Shown: positions 26,681-36,330, numbered from the stretch's first letter. The stretch: 46,812 nucleotides of DNA from Patescibacteria group bacterium (GCA_022561335.1 JADFRL010000005.1:1-46812), one strand, 5' to 3'. Numbers and translations: made by a program. Notes: generated by a model from the sequence alone, not told the origin.

Positions 26681-27025
26681 TTATTTCTTAGCGTCCGTTG
26701 CAGCCGCCTTAGCTGCCTTTGCAGCGACAACTTCAGCTTCTTTCTTTTTCTGCTCGAGTTCTTTCTGCATTTTACCCCCATGCCGGAAGAACTTTTTAGT
26801 TGGAGAGAATTCACCCAGCCGGTGCCCAACCATGTCTTCACTTACAAATACTTCAATATGATCTTTGCCGTTGTGCACACCGAAGGTGAACCCTACCATG
26901 TCAGGGCTAATCTGGCTGCGACGAGCCCATGTCCTGACAACACCAGTTTCTCCTGGTTTTTTCCCCTGTACTTTTTTTAAGAGTTTTGGGTCAACGTAGG
27001 GTCCTTTTTTAAGTGATCTGGTCAT
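26681..27025 (-). CDS. rpsS: 30S ribosomal protein S19 with Ala/Lys C-terminal tail
   Basis: [20 protein letters not shown]...[55 protein letters not shown]. Confidence 0.96.
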   Translation of the reverse strand: MTRSLKKGPYVDPKLLKKVQGKKPGETGVVRTWARRSQISPDMVGFTFGVHNGKDHIEVFVSEDMVGHRLGEFSPTKKFFRHGGKMQKELEQKKKEAEVVAAKAAKAAATDAKK

Positions 27026-27200
27026 GATAGATTTTCTTAACGAGCAAGGTGAGTTTTAGAAAATCACTCACCCAGCACCTTGTTTGTTAAAGTACTGGGT
27101 CGAGTAAACAATAGTTAAATCATTCCTTCGTTTACTAAAAACCGCTCAGCCGAGCTTGGGCATTATAGTATTCAAAATAAAGCTCCCTGTCAAACAATTT

Positions 27201-28046
27201 CTATTTCCTACGCTTGCCAACCTTACGCCTTCGTATGATAAGGACGTTTGAATATTTCTTCGGCTTGCGCGTTTTTTGCCCCTTGCCGGTAGGCTTGCCC
27301 CACTTACTACGGGCACGTTTATGCCCGCGCCCTGCTTTTCCTTCGCCACCGCCATGAGGATGATCTACCGCATTCATAGCGGCACCACGGACCGTTGGCC
27401 TCCTTCCCAAATGCCGCGACCTTCCTGCTTTGCCAAGGACTACAAGCCTATGCTCCTCATTTGACACTTCTCCTATTGAGGCCCAACCTTTATCACTCAC
27501 CTTGCGTATTTCAGACGATGGCATTTTAAGCTGAGCAAAACCCGCGTCGTGAGCAATGACTTCTGCATAGTTGCCAGCAGAACGGGCAAATTTTGCTCCA
27601 CTGTCTGGTTTAATCTCAATATTATACACAAAGGTCCCCACGGGAATCTTGGAAAGTGGCAATCGATTGCCCGGTTTTATCTGCGCTTCGGGAGAAGTAA
27701 GAAGTGTGTCGCCGACAGCAACAGACTGCGGAGCAAGAATGTAACGACGCTCTCCATCGCTATAACAAAGAAGTGCTATAAAACCCGAACGATTCGGGTC
27801 ATATTCAATAGTCTCAACCCGCGCAGGGATACCACGCTTGTTGTATTTGAAGTCTATGTCACGGAAGCGCCGCTTGTGTCCACCGCCTTTGTGTCGAGTC
27901 GTAATACGACCGGCGTTGTTTCGACCCACACTACGTTTAAAACCGCTGGTGAGTTTCTTGTGTGGATATTTTGCGGTCAACTTTTCTTTGTATGAAACAA
28001 ATGAGCTCCCTCGCTGTCCCGGTGTTCGTGGTTTAAGTCTCCTCAT
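27201..28046 (-). CDS. rplB: 50S ribosomal protein L2
   Basis: GRNNAGRITTRHKGGGHKRRFRDIDFKYNKRGIPARVETIEYDPNRSGFIALL...RPTVRGAAMNAVDHPHGGGEGKAGRG. Confidence 0.98.
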   Translation of the reverse strand: MRRLKPRTPGQRGSSFVSYKEKLTAKYPHKKLTSGFKRSVGRNNAGRITTRHKGGGHKRRFRDIDFKYNKRGIPARVETIEYDPNRSGFIALLCYSDGERRYILAPQSVAVGDTLLTSPEAQIKPGNRLPLSKIPVGTFVYNIEIKPDSGAKFARSAGNYAEVIAHDAGFAQLKMPSSEIRKVSDKGWASIGEVSNEEHRLVVLGKAGRSRHLGRRPTVRGAAMNAVDHPHGGGEGKAGRGHKRARSKWGKPTGKGQKTRKPKKYSNVLIIRRRKVGKRRK

Positions 28047-28051
28047 GATAG

Positions 28052-28528
28052 TTATACAATTTCTATTTGGTCTCCTTTTTTAAGATGTACGTATGCTTTT
28101 TTCCCTCCCGGTTTCACTCCGCGTGATTTTCGCCATTTGGATATACGCAGCTTTGCGGGAATCTTTACAATATTTACTTTGACAGGCGTCACTTTATAAA
28201 ACTGCTCAACAGCCTCGGTAATTGTCCTCTTAGTGGCCCTTCCTGAGACTTCAAAGACGTACACTCCCTTTTCAGATGCAAAGGTTGCCTTCTCAGTTAT
28301 ACGGGGGCGCAGTAATATCCCCGAAAGATTTTTATCTGCTGATAAGACTCTCTTCTGAGTGCTTTGCATATCTTTCTTATCCTTGGGAGATTCAAGCTTC
28401 TCCCTGGCGGAAGGTGTGCTCTTCCTTTCTAAAGTAGGTTCTTCCTTAGTACGAACCTCACCCTCTACTTTTGCAGAGGTTTTTGCCTCCTTTTCCTTTT
28501 CTTTTTTACCTATTCCAAAAAGTGCCAT
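28052..28528 (-). CDS. rplW: 50S ribosomal protein L23 with long charged N-terminal extension
   Basis: ILLRPRITEKATFASEKGVYVFEVSGRATKRTITEAVEQFYKVTPVKVNIV. Confidence 0.94.
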   Translation of the reverse strand: MALFGIGKKEKEKEAKTSAKVEGEVRTKEEPTLERKSTPSAREKLESPKDKKDMQSTQKRVLSADKNLSGILLRPRITEKATFASEKGVYVFEVSGRATKRTITEAVEQFYKVTPVKVNIVKIPAKLRISKWRKSRGVKPGGKKAYVHLKKGDQIEIV

Positions 28529-28589
28529 GATAGATTTTGTTAACCATTGCGAGCGCTAGCAAATAATGATATTACACAATCATCACCCC

Positions 28590-28734
28590 GCACCATTTCT
28601 GCAAAACTATAACCTTGCAACATACGAGTGTGAACAGCACTTCCCTTGCCACACGAAGTGTGTTGCTGAAACACCCCTTTAGTTGTACCTATTTTTTGTA
28701 TCATACTATTATATATATTTTGCAAAAATGGTGC
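28590..28734. repeat. ~145-bp inverted-repeat element in rplW-rplD spacer
   Basis: GCACCATTTCTGCAAAA (28590-28606)/TTTTGCAAAAATGGTGC (28718-28734), 16/17. Confidence 0.6.
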
Positions 28735-28766
28735 TGGGTTAAGTAAGCAATAGTCACTACGTTCCC

Positions 28767-29492
28767 TTATTTACCTAATCTACTTTCAAAAAATAAAATG
28801 GCATTGTTCGGTTTTGTGATGATAAGATACTTGTATGTCAGTGCCGTAACCGGATTTAAATTTCTAACTTCTTCCACATGCACATTACCAAAATTTCGAA
28901 AGCTCTTTATTATATTTTCATCCGGAGCTGGAAGAGTAAAGAGAGCCGTGTTTTTTTTCTTAGTTATAAGCTTGCCGTACCCCTTAACAGCACCGAGAGC
29001 TGAGATTACCTCCTTGGCCTGTACGGTTCTAGGCTTACCAAATGAAAGTGTGTCCACAAAAAGAATTTCTCCATCTTTAAGCTTCTTCGAGAGCACCGTG
29101 TAAAGCGCCTTGGCACGCATTTTTTTGTTTATTTTCTTGCTGTAATCCTTCTCGTTCCGCGGTCCAAAAGTAACACCGCCGCCAATCCAAATGGGAGAAC
29201 GTCTCGAGCCGTGGCGTGCACGTCCTGTGCCTTTTTGTTTCCATGGCTTTTTGCCGCCGCCGCGCACTTCGCTTCTGTCTTTCGTATGTGCTACGGGTGT
29301 ACGAGCGTTTGACTGCTGTGAGACAACTACCTGATGTACTAAATCAGCATTCCACGGAAGTCCAAAAACACTCTCGGGCAAATCTACCTTACCGCTCTCC
29401 TTTCCGCTTTGATTATAAACCGTTGCCTTCATACCACTTGGAGCTTGTACGGCAGTTTTCTTTTTTTCTTTTGTTACTTTTGCAGTCGCCAT
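28767..29492 (-). CDS. rplD: 50S ribosomal protein L4
   Basis: ARTPVAHTKDRSEVRGGGKKPWKQKGTGRARHGSRRSPIWIGGGVTFGPR. Confidence 0.97.
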   Translation of the reverse strand: MATAKVTKEKKKTAVQAPSGMKATVYNQSGKESGKVDLPESVFGLPWNADLVHQVVVSQQSNARTPVAHTKDRSEVRGGGKKPWKQKGTGRARHGSRRSPIWIGGGVTFGPRNEKDYSKKINKKMRAKALYTVLSKKLKDGEILFVDTLSFGKPRTVQAKEVISALGAVKGYGKLITKKKNTALFTLPAPDENIIKSFRNFGNVHVEEVRNLNPVTALTYKYLIITKPNNAILFFESRLGK

Positions 29493-29493
29493 G

Positions 29494-30114
29494 TTATAGA
29501 CTCCTTATTTCCACAAGTGTGCCGCGCCGTCCCGGAATAGCTCCGCTAATGACAAGACGGCCTCCCTCTTTATCTATCTGAAGTACTTTTAAATTTTTAA
29601 CCGTGACACGATCACCACCCATGCGTCCTGCCATCTTAGTACCTTTAAACACGCGGTTCGGACCAGTTGCACCAATAGAACCGGGGGCACGTTCTGAATG
29701 TTTCTGGCCATGCGAGCGAGGTCCACCATGAAATCCGTGACGCTTCACAACTCCCTGAAATCCTTTACCTTTCGAAACAGACGACACTTCAATTACGTCG
29801 CCTACTTCAAATACCGATACATCGATAGTGTCTCCCTCTTTTACGGTAGTAGTATCACCTTCTTTTTTGAAACGAAACTCTTTCACATATCTAAAATCTC
29901 CTTTGCCCTTAAAATGGCCTCGCTGAGCCTTATTAATATTCTTTTTATTGCGGACTCCATATCCAACTTGGGCAGCACTGTAGCCGTCTTTCTCCTTTGA
30001 CTTAAGCTGAGTAACCACTAAAGGTCCCGCCGCAACGATAGTTGCCGGATGCACTTTACCCTCTTCGTCAAAGACTTGGGTCATATATTGTTTTGTGCCA
30101 AGGATAAACTTCAT
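29494..30114 (-). CDS. rplC: 50S ribosomal protein L3
   Basis: MKFILGTKQYMTQVFDEEGKVHPATIVAAGP...GKGFQGVVKRHGFHGGPRSHGQKHSERAPGSIGATGPNRVFKGTKMAGRMG. Confidence 0.97.
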   Translation of the reverse strand: MKFILGTKQYMTQVFDEEGKVHPATIVAAGPLVVTQLKSKEKDGYSAAQVGYGVRNKKNINKAQRGHFKGKGDFRYVKEFRFKKEGDTTTVKEGDTIDVSVFEVGDVIEVSSVSKGKGFQGVVKRHGFHGGPRSHGQKHSERAPGSIGATGPNRVFKGTKMAGRMGGDRVTVKNLKVLQIDKEGGRLVISGAIPGRRGTLVEIRSL

Positions 30115-30133
30115 TTTTACTTTCTACAAAAAC

Positions 30134-30172
30134 ACTGCAATGGACAAAACCGTTGCAGTTTACGTCCATTGC
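30134..30172 (-). promoter_or_regulatory. candidate attenuator/leader structure upstream of rplC
   Basis: Overlapping pairings GCAATGGAC/GTCCATTGC and ACTGCAA/TTGCAGT (coordinates on +), followed on the - strand by GTTTTTG. Confidence 0.45.
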
Positions 30173-30230
30173 CTCTCCAACGCAAGGTCGGAGGGGATAG
30201 ATCTGTACATACCTTATATGGTTCCCAAAT

Positions 30231-30258
30231 ACTATACACGAATTAAATAAAAGAGCAA
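30231..30258 (-). promoter_or_regulatory. putative promoter for the rplC operon
   Basis: On - strand TTGCTC-16-TATAGT. Confidence 0.4.
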
Positions 30259-30329
30259 GAAAAAAAACGGTCCAGAGAGTGTGACCATTTCCAAGTTTGT
30301 TTTAGTACTGGCGTTTCGTGTAACTTACT

Positions 30330-30584
30330 TTACTTCTTTGACAATCTTTCGAGTTCTCTCTGTATACTTGCCAGCTTGACCTTATTTTGTAATCTTCGTT
30401 GTTCTAATTGGTTTATTTCTGATTGAATGACCCCCACTTCAGCTTCAACTTTTTCCATTTCCAACTTTTTTTTGGTCAATTCTCTTTCTTTTGCCTGCTT
30501 TGCTATTTTCTTTTTTTCAATTTCTTGATTTTCTCTACCCATCTCTCTTTCGAGTTCTTCAAGCGCTTGAGTTGATGTTCCCAT
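30330..30584 (-). CDS. coiled-coil hypothetical protein
   Basis: 84 aa, Glu/Lys-rich heptads. Confidence 0.55.
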   Translation of the reverse strand: MGTSTQALEELEREMGRENQEIEKKKIAKQAKERELTKKKLEMEKVEAEVGVIQSEINQLEQRRLQNKVKLASIQRELERLSKK

Positions 30585-30633
30585 AATAAAAAAGATTTAT
30601 CTTATAATATATACTCATCAATTTTTAATGGCT

Positions 30634-31008
30634 TCACTTAAGCGCTTCCTTAACTTTTCCTATAACTTCATTAAGTTCCCAGTCACTTTTCACAAGATAA
30701 CAGAAAACATCTTGTTCCATAGCCTCACTGATATTCTCTATATCTGCAGAATTAGAGAATATAATAACAGGAGTGTCTTTGTTTTTTTTATCCCCTCGCA
30801 GTTTCTTGAGAAACGTCAGCCCATCTATGCCTGGAATATCAAGGTCAAGGAGAATAAGATCTGGGTGCTCTTCTTGTGCTATTTTAAATCCTTGCAAGCC
30901 GTCTTTTGTTTCAACCACCAGAAACCCTTCACCCCTTAGTGTATTGGATAACATATGAAGTAAGTCTTCATTGTCTTCAACAATAAGAATCTTCTTTGTT
31001 GCATTCAT
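30634..31008 (-). CDS. CheY-like response regulator receiver protein
   Basis: KILIVEDNEDLLHMLSNTLRGEGF...PDLILLDLDIPGIDGLTFLKKLR. Confidence 0.95.
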   Translation of the reverse strand: MNATKKILIVEDNEDLLHMLSNTLRGEGFLVVETKDGLQGFKIAQEEHPDLILLDLDIPGIDGLTFLKKLRGDKKNKDTPVIIFSNSADIENISEAMEQDVFCYLVKSDWELNEVIGKVKEALK

Positions 31009-31055
31009 ATGTATAGTTTAACATAAAAAATCTATACTTTCGCTGTTGTTTTAAC

Positions 31056-32051
31056 TCATTCGCCAACCCCTGCTAGACGAGGAACATCAGCTCGTTTGAG
31101 TGAGAAGGAAAAAGTAGTGCCCTCCTCAAGTTTTGAAGTAAACCAAATGCGTCCCGACATGAGTTCGATCAAATGCTTGGTGATAAAGAGTCCAAGTCCA
31201 GTCCCCTCGGTATCATGAACCTTTCTTGACCTCCAGAATTTCCTAAATATATGTTTTTGATCTTCTTGACTTAAACCAACACCTCTATCGGCAATATGAA
31301 ATACAACAGTTGTATCTTTTACTTCAGTCGATACGGAAGCATTTGTGCCTTCTCTACCATACTTAACGGCATTGGACAAAAGATTTACGAATACCTCTTC
31401 GAGCTTCGCCGAGTCTCCCCACACGAGAGGGAGATCGTTATTAATATGACAATCGATCGTGCTATTTTGTCCCCGTACTGATTGTTGCACCTCTTCACAT
31501 GCCTTCGTTAAGACATCATCGATTGAAATCTTCTTTAAAGTAATTTTTATGGTGCCGCCTTCAATACGCGACACTTCGAGTATATCCTTCACTAAAAAGA
31601 GCAGTCGATCATTGCCTCGCTGTATAATATCAAGAAGCTTTTTTCCTTTTACCGCTAATTCAGGGTGTTCTTCACGCAAAGAGCTAAGACCCCACTTTAT
31701 GGCATTAGCGGGATTGCGGAGTTCATGTGCCGCAATAAAAACAAACTGGTCTTTTAATTTAAGAACTTCTTTTGCTTGCTCCGATTCTAGTTTTTTTGAT
31801 TTTACTACCTGTTCGAATGCTCGGATAATAATGAAGGAAATTATGAAAAGAAAAACTGTAACAAAGAGAACAATAATTGCAACAATTTGTGCATCAATGT
31901 ATCGCTGCCCTACATTGTACGAAATGAGAATCGTGCTGATAACAACCACTCCCATAATCAAGAAAATAAATTGTGGACACGACCATAAACCAACACCTAG
32001 TCTCTGGCATTGAGCCCTAATATTCAATTCATGGATTATCTTCAGTGACAT
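31056..32051 (-). CDS. membrane sensor histidine kinase
   Basis: FVFIAAHELRNPANAIKWGLSSL...VNLLSNAVKYGREG...GTGLGLFITKHLIELMSGRIW. Confidence 0.95.
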   Translation of the reverse strand: MSLKIIHELNIRAQCQRLGVGLWSCPQFIFLIMGVVVISTILISYNVGQRYIDAQIVAIIVLFVTVFLFIISFIIIRAFEQVVKSKKLESEQAKEVLKLKDQFVFIAAHELRNPANAIKWGLSSLREEHPELAVKGKKLLDIIQRGNDRLLFLVKDILEVSRIEGGTIKITLKKISIDDVLTKACEEVQQSVRGQNSTIDCHINNDLPLVWGDSAKLEEVFVNLLSNAVKYGREGTNASVSTEVKDTTVVFHIADRGVGLSQEDQKHIFRKFWRSRKVHDTEGTGLGLFITKHLIELMSGRIWFTSKLEEGTTFSFSLKRADVPRLAGVGE

Positions 32052-32324
32052 AGAGACAGTATGACATATAAACTTTAAAAAGTGATAGGGGACTGAGCTA
32101 AATCACCGGAGTATCCCCTCAGTTTATCGAAATGGATTTAATCCATTCGATTACACCAAGACAGTACTTCATAATTTGATAAAACTACACTACTCGTACT
32201 CTAAACCTAGCTCAAGGTGACTGACACCCTCGAGCCACTTGTCCCAAGCTTGCCAAAGAAGAACCATGGTCGGCCAGCCTGCGATGCTATGCGCAGTTTT
32301 GCAGACAGATCAAGCCCCACAGGG

Positions 32325-32804
32325 TTACTTCAAGTCAATTTCAATACGTCGATCGACATATTGCTCGTTAACATATTCTCCCTCCTTAAGCTTTGAGATT
32401 TTTTGTGGTGTCGCTTTGTAAATTCGCCACACTCCCTCTTCCGATACTTCACCTACTTTCTTTATTCGAAATTCTTCTTGGGTAACTCGAGCACTAAGAA
32501 TAAGCATTCCTTTTTTTATCTCTTGGGTATTGTTTAATTCTACTACCCGTGCTTCAAAATAAACGCCGTCTCCTTCTCCTTCAGGGGCACTTGAGTCAAA
32601 GATTACAATTGCGACTTTATTGTTTTCACGTATAAGGTTTGAGTGGCGACTATTCCTATCAGAAACCCAGTACAGATTGTATACATCATCATACGCAAAA
32701 AACACTGGAGAGATCCACGGATTTCCATCTGGAGAAGCTGTTGCAATAGTCATGTATATATTGTCAGTAATTATTTTCTTTGCTTGTGCTTCATAATTTT
32801 CCAT
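32325..32804 (-). CDS. pyridoxamine 5'-phosphate oxidase-family protein
   Basis: MTIATASPDGNPWISPVFFAYDDVYNLYWVSDRNSRHSNLIRENNKVAIVIFD. Confidence 0.88.
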   Translation of the reverse strand: MENYEAQAKKIITDNIYMTIATASPDGNPWISPVFFAYDDVYNLYWVSDRNSRHSNLIRENNKVAIVIFDSSAPEGEGDGVYFEARVVELNNTQEIKKGMLILSARVTQEEFRIKKVGEVSEEGVWRIYKATPQKISKLKEGEYVNEQYVDRRIEIDLK

Positions 32805-32862
32805 AATTCAACTCTATCATTTTATAATAAATTAGCACTTTTCGGACAGAAACAAAAACTCT

Positions 32863-33279
32863 CTAATCAATTAAATTCTCTTCCTTTAGCTTAGGCAGAA
32901 CATCATGGTTAAAAATAGAGCCTACTTTAGTATTTGGCGTCAAAGAAGAGTTAACCCACAAAATTTCTTCCACTTCACCGGTAGGTATTATCTTACCACT
33001 CCATTTGTTCACCAGAAAAACATCCATTTGGAGATATTTGTCTTCATCTTCGGCAGCTGGTGCGTAGAATGTTCCAAACTTTTCTAAATCCCCAACATCA
33101 ACTTCAATACCCAACTCCTCTTTCAACTCTCGCTTTAATGCAGCTTGGACACTCTCGCCAGATTTCACTTTGCCTCCCGGAGCAACAAAAAAATCCTTAC
33201 TCTTAGCCCGGGTAATCAAAAATCGTCTATTTTTCAGCAAAACACCGCCAGCTTTATGAATATCAATTTTCTTTTCCAT
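32863..33279 (-). CDS. NUDIX hydrolase
   Basis: GGKVKSGESVQAALKRELKEELGIEV Nudix box. Confidence 0.93.
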   Translation of the reverse strand: MEKKIDIHKAGGVLLKNRRFLITRAKSKDFFVAPGGKVKSGESVQAALKRELKEELGIEVDVGDLEKFGTFYAPAAEDEDKYLQMDVFLVNKWSGKIIPTGEVEEILWVNSSLTPNTKVGSIFNHDVLPKLKEENLID

Positions 33280-33486
33280 ACCCTCTTATTTAAATTCTTC
33301 GAGATAGCTCTATTTGACCGGCCTCGTCAAACTAGGACTATAGTCGGTCAAGCCCTGTAAGTTTATATTCAACTATTTTATTTTACCAACACGATGCTCT
33401 TCGAGTAAATAAAAAATTGTGGCTATCACATTTCAATCGCGTTAATAATTGTTTAAATAACTTGTTAATGACTATATACTATTTTA

Positions 33487-34362
33487 TTAAGGAAAAAGAA
33501 TATTGGTAAATGCTGTAACGTAAATGGATGATAACACAAGAAATGCACCAACGAGAAGTAACAATACGCCACTTATTCTTTGGATTGTAATGGTTGATTT
33601 GCGCAGATTTGTAAGAAGAGCTTCTTTAGAGAGAGCAGTTATGAACGAGATTATAATCATCAGCATTCCCATCGTCATGGAATATACTGAAAACGCAATG
33701 AGCGCGTTGGTAAACCCACCTTGCGCGAATGAAAATACGAAGAGCCCCGCCATAATGGGGCCTCCACATCCTATACCGAGTAGAGTATAGCCAAATCCAT
33801 AGCCATACATTTTTTTAATTCCGCTAATTTCTTTGGGGGGAGACTTTGGGTGCCACAGATGTGCTAGTTTTTCAAAGGGGTTGCCTTTTCCTGTAGCGTG
33901 ACTAAAACCTAGATACAGAAGTAACACTCCAACAATACCGCGCAACCACCGAACCGACAGATTGGGGTTATCTCCTGTAAGTCCCAAAGATTTTCCAAAC
34001 CCTGCTCCGAGAATACCGATAACGCCGCCAAGCAATATATTAAACGTAATGACCCCTAAAGAAGCAGCGAGACCTGATAGTAAAATACCACTCGTTGATT
34101 TTACCTCTTTACCTTCTTTTGTCGTGTAATACTGAGCAAGATAGGCTGGAAGAAGTGGAAACGCACACGGATTGAAAAAACTTGCAACTCCAGCAACCAA
34201 TGCAACGAACAGGAGACCGTAGACTACCTCACCTTTCATAATGTTTACAATAAACCACAGGAATAAGCTGTAACCACCCACCACAAGGATCAACATTACT
34301 AAAAAATATAAAGAAAGTTTTATCCATTCTCTATTCACCTTGTTAGAAATTTTATTTTCCAT
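33487..34362 (-). CDS. CcdA/DsbD-type transmembrane protein
   Basis: VAGVASFFNPCAFPLLPAYLAQYYTTKEGKE...GIGCGGPIMAGLFVFSFAQGG. Confidence 0.88.
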   Translation of the reverse strand: MENKISNKVNREWIKLSLYFLVMLILVVGGYSLFLWFIVNIMKGEVVYGLLFVALVAGVASFFNPCAFPLLPAYLAQYYTTKEGKEVKSTSGILLSGLAASLGVITFNILLGGVIGILGAGFGKSLGLTGDNPNLSVRWLRGIVGVLLLYLGFSHATGKGNPFEKLAHLWHPKSPPKEISGIKKMYGYGFGYTLLGIGCGGPIMAGLFVFSFAQGGFTNALIAFSVYSMTMGMLMIIISFITALSKEALLTNLRKSTITIQRISGVLLLLVGAFLVLSSIYVTAFTNILFP

Positions 34363-34430
34363 AATTTTTATTATACGCCCTGTTTTTAGAATTTCTAGTA
34401 GGGTTCATATATTTGTGAAGTCCTCTTCCG

Positions 34431-34454
34431 ATGATTTTATTTTACCAATTTGAC
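34431..34454. repeat. 24-bp dispersed repeat copy
   Basis: ATGATTTTATTTTACCAATTTGAC, identical at 37742-37765. Confidence 0.8.
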
Positions 34455-34627
34455 GTTTACCTGCCCATCCGCCTAAATGATATAGTCGGGCAGAAAACTT
34501 TTTTGGAGGCGAGTTTATTAAGCATTAATAGCAAAGAACCTCGGCACTCTTTTCTTTTCCCGATTTTCAAAACTTTTATATAAAGCCCAAATGAATACCT
34601 ACGGGCTTGTAACTTTTATTTTCACCA

Positions 34628-35761
34628 CTACCTGGTGAGCCAGAATCTTCTGTAAGCCATAGTCCCAAGCGTGCCGAAAGTGGCAAGTATAAGTATGAAT
34701 GCCACAAGATTCCCGAGAAACGGTATTAGTAATATGACTTGGAGTGCTGTAATACCCAGCAACGCCCATTTCCAATCCACAATAATCTTTTTCATGATCC
34801 ACTTCGAGAGAAGTGCTCCTGCTACAATGCCCGCATACACTTTCGCAACGGCGAGCATAAGTATGTATGCACCCAGGAGAAGAAATCCTATATAGGCACC
34901 GAGCATCGTTACCAGCAGAAGAACTGCCGCGATCGGTACAATGATAAGCGCCACAAAACCCAGAAGTGCGTGCTTCCAGAAATTAGCATACGTTTGCCCG
35001 CCCACTGTTCTCGAGAATTGTTTGAACACAAGTACCGCAAGGACACCCGTTACGAGCATGAGGAGAATCTTGCCCAAAATGAGAAATCCGACAAATTTTC
35101 CAAAGTCCTCTTTACCGAATTTGCCAAATTTCTTCATCGGCAATTCGACTCGAGTGACCTCCCCACCGATAAGTACACCTTCAGGTATTTCTACCTCTTC
35201 GAGCGCTGAGTACGTGAGATTCCCGGCAATTGATGCGTCCTCGCCTATGGTTACTTTCTTGCTAAATCTGAGTGTGACGTCTCCGTTAACCGGTCCGTTG
35301 ATCGTTACTTCCTCTCCATAAATAGTGAGGTTGCTGGCAACCGTACCATTCATGACGATTGTCCCACCTACGATAACAGCCTCGCCTGCAATGATGGAGT
35401 CCGAAAGAATTCTCACAAAACCACCTGCAACGACAAGGTCGCCTCCGATCCTGCTCGAAACAGTAACGTCGCCTCCCACAACACGTACATCATCACCAAC
35501 AGACCCAAGAAGTCTAATGGCCCCGCCTGCTGCTAAAATGTCCTCTGTTACATTACCCAAGACAGAGATATCTCCTCCGACAAGAATACCATCACCATTT
35601 ATATCGCCCGTTACGTCAATAGCACCGCCTACGATATAAAGATCATCAGCGATAACACCTCCTTTATATTCGTAGACCTCACCCACTCTAAACGTAGCAG
35701 CTGAGGCAGAAAACGCTGCTAACATAAAAAAACTGAGTAGAAGAATGAGTATCTTCTTCAT
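34628..35761 (-). CDS. bactofilin-like polymer-forming repeat domain with C-terminal membrane domain
   Basis: Signal peptide; YEYKGGVIADDLYIVGGAIDVTGDINGDGILVGGDISVLGNVTEDILAAGGAIRLLG beta-helix repeats; four TM segments. Confidence 0.85.
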   Translation of the reverse strand: MKKILILLLSFFMLAAFSASAATFRVGEVYEYKGGVIADDLYIVGGAIDVTGDINGDGILVGGDISVLGNVTEDILAAGGAIRLLGSVGDDVRVVGGDVTVSSRIGGDLVVAGGFVRILSDSIIAGEAVIVGGTIVMNGTVASNLTIYGEEVTINGPVNGDVTLRFSKKVTIGEDASIAGNLTYSALEEVEIPEGVLIGGEVTRVELPMKKFGKFGKEDFGKFVGFLILGKILLMLVTGVLAVLVFKQFSRTVGGQTYANFWKHALLGFVALIIVPIAAVLLLVTMLGAYIGFLLLGAYILMLAVAKVYAGIVAGALLSKWIMKKIIVDWKWALLGITALQVILLIPFLGNLVAFILILATFGTLGTMAYRRFWLTR

Positions 35762-35911
35762 AATATTAAATAATTAGCTGTTAAAATAAGTAGAATTTCC
35801 CTCCTTTTAATAATACACCACTTCACGCGTGCAATACTATTGCCAAAAATGTAGTCTGTTTCGTGCTGAAACCGTGTAGAGCTTTGCACCGTAAGGCTAT
35901 TTTCAATGATT

Positions 35912-36241
35912 TTATTTTTTCTGCTCTAAAACCTCTTCTGCTAATTGTACAAACTCCTCACTATTATCCATCGCCCTATCAGGAACTGACCACCAGTTTT
36001 TGATAATGACGGGGTCTTTTTTATCTTTTCTCGTGTAAGTAAATTGCTTTGAACCTTCACTTTTATACCGATTCTGGAGTGAAGCATCTGTCACTTTGAA
36101 ATATACCGTGTCCCCGAACAATACACCCAACTGTTTATCTCTCACCTTCAACAAAACACCCCCAAACATTCTCGATGTTGTTATTCCTTCAAGAGTGCCG
36201 AGTAAATCAAGAACGTATTCAACAAATTCTTTTGATGCACT
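35912..36241 (-). CDS. TfoX N-terminal domain-like protein
   Basis: EFVEYVLDLLGTLEGITTSRMFGGVLLKVRDKQLGVLFGDTVYFKVTD; start trimmed to MSASKEF. Confidence 0.88.
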   Translation of the reverse strand, partial: SASKEFVEYVLDLLGTLEGITTSRMFGGVLLKVRDKQLGVLFGDTVYFKVTDASLQNRYKSEGSKQFTYTRKDKKDPVIIKNWWSVPDRAMDNSEEFVQLAEEVLEQKK

Positions 36242-36300
36242 CATGGGGATACATACTACACCATTACATACTGCTAACGTCCTCACTTTCCAACAACATT

Positions 36301-36330
36301 CCCACTACTCCAGTATACTGGAGTAGTGGG
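36301..36330. repeat. 30-bp perfect palindrome
   Basis: CCCACTACTCCAGTA/TACTGGAGTAGTGGG. Confidence 0.8.

Noticed and set aside
27549-27995. 148-aa plus-strand ORF opposite rplB
   Set aside because: Antisense to L2, no homology recognised.
31459-32013. 184-aa plus-strand ORF opposite the histidine kinase
   Set aside because: Antisense shadow; kinase motifs are clear on the other strand.
33314-33351. TTGACCG…CGGTCAA stem considered as a possible tRNA-like structure
   Set aside because: No acceptor stem, T-loop GTTCRA motif or anticodon arm; more likely a simple hairpin between genes.
34739-35321. Two plus-strand ORFs opposite the bactofilin-like gene
   Set aside because: Antisense to a repeat-rich coding sequence, so repetitive Thr/Ser/Pro composition is expected.
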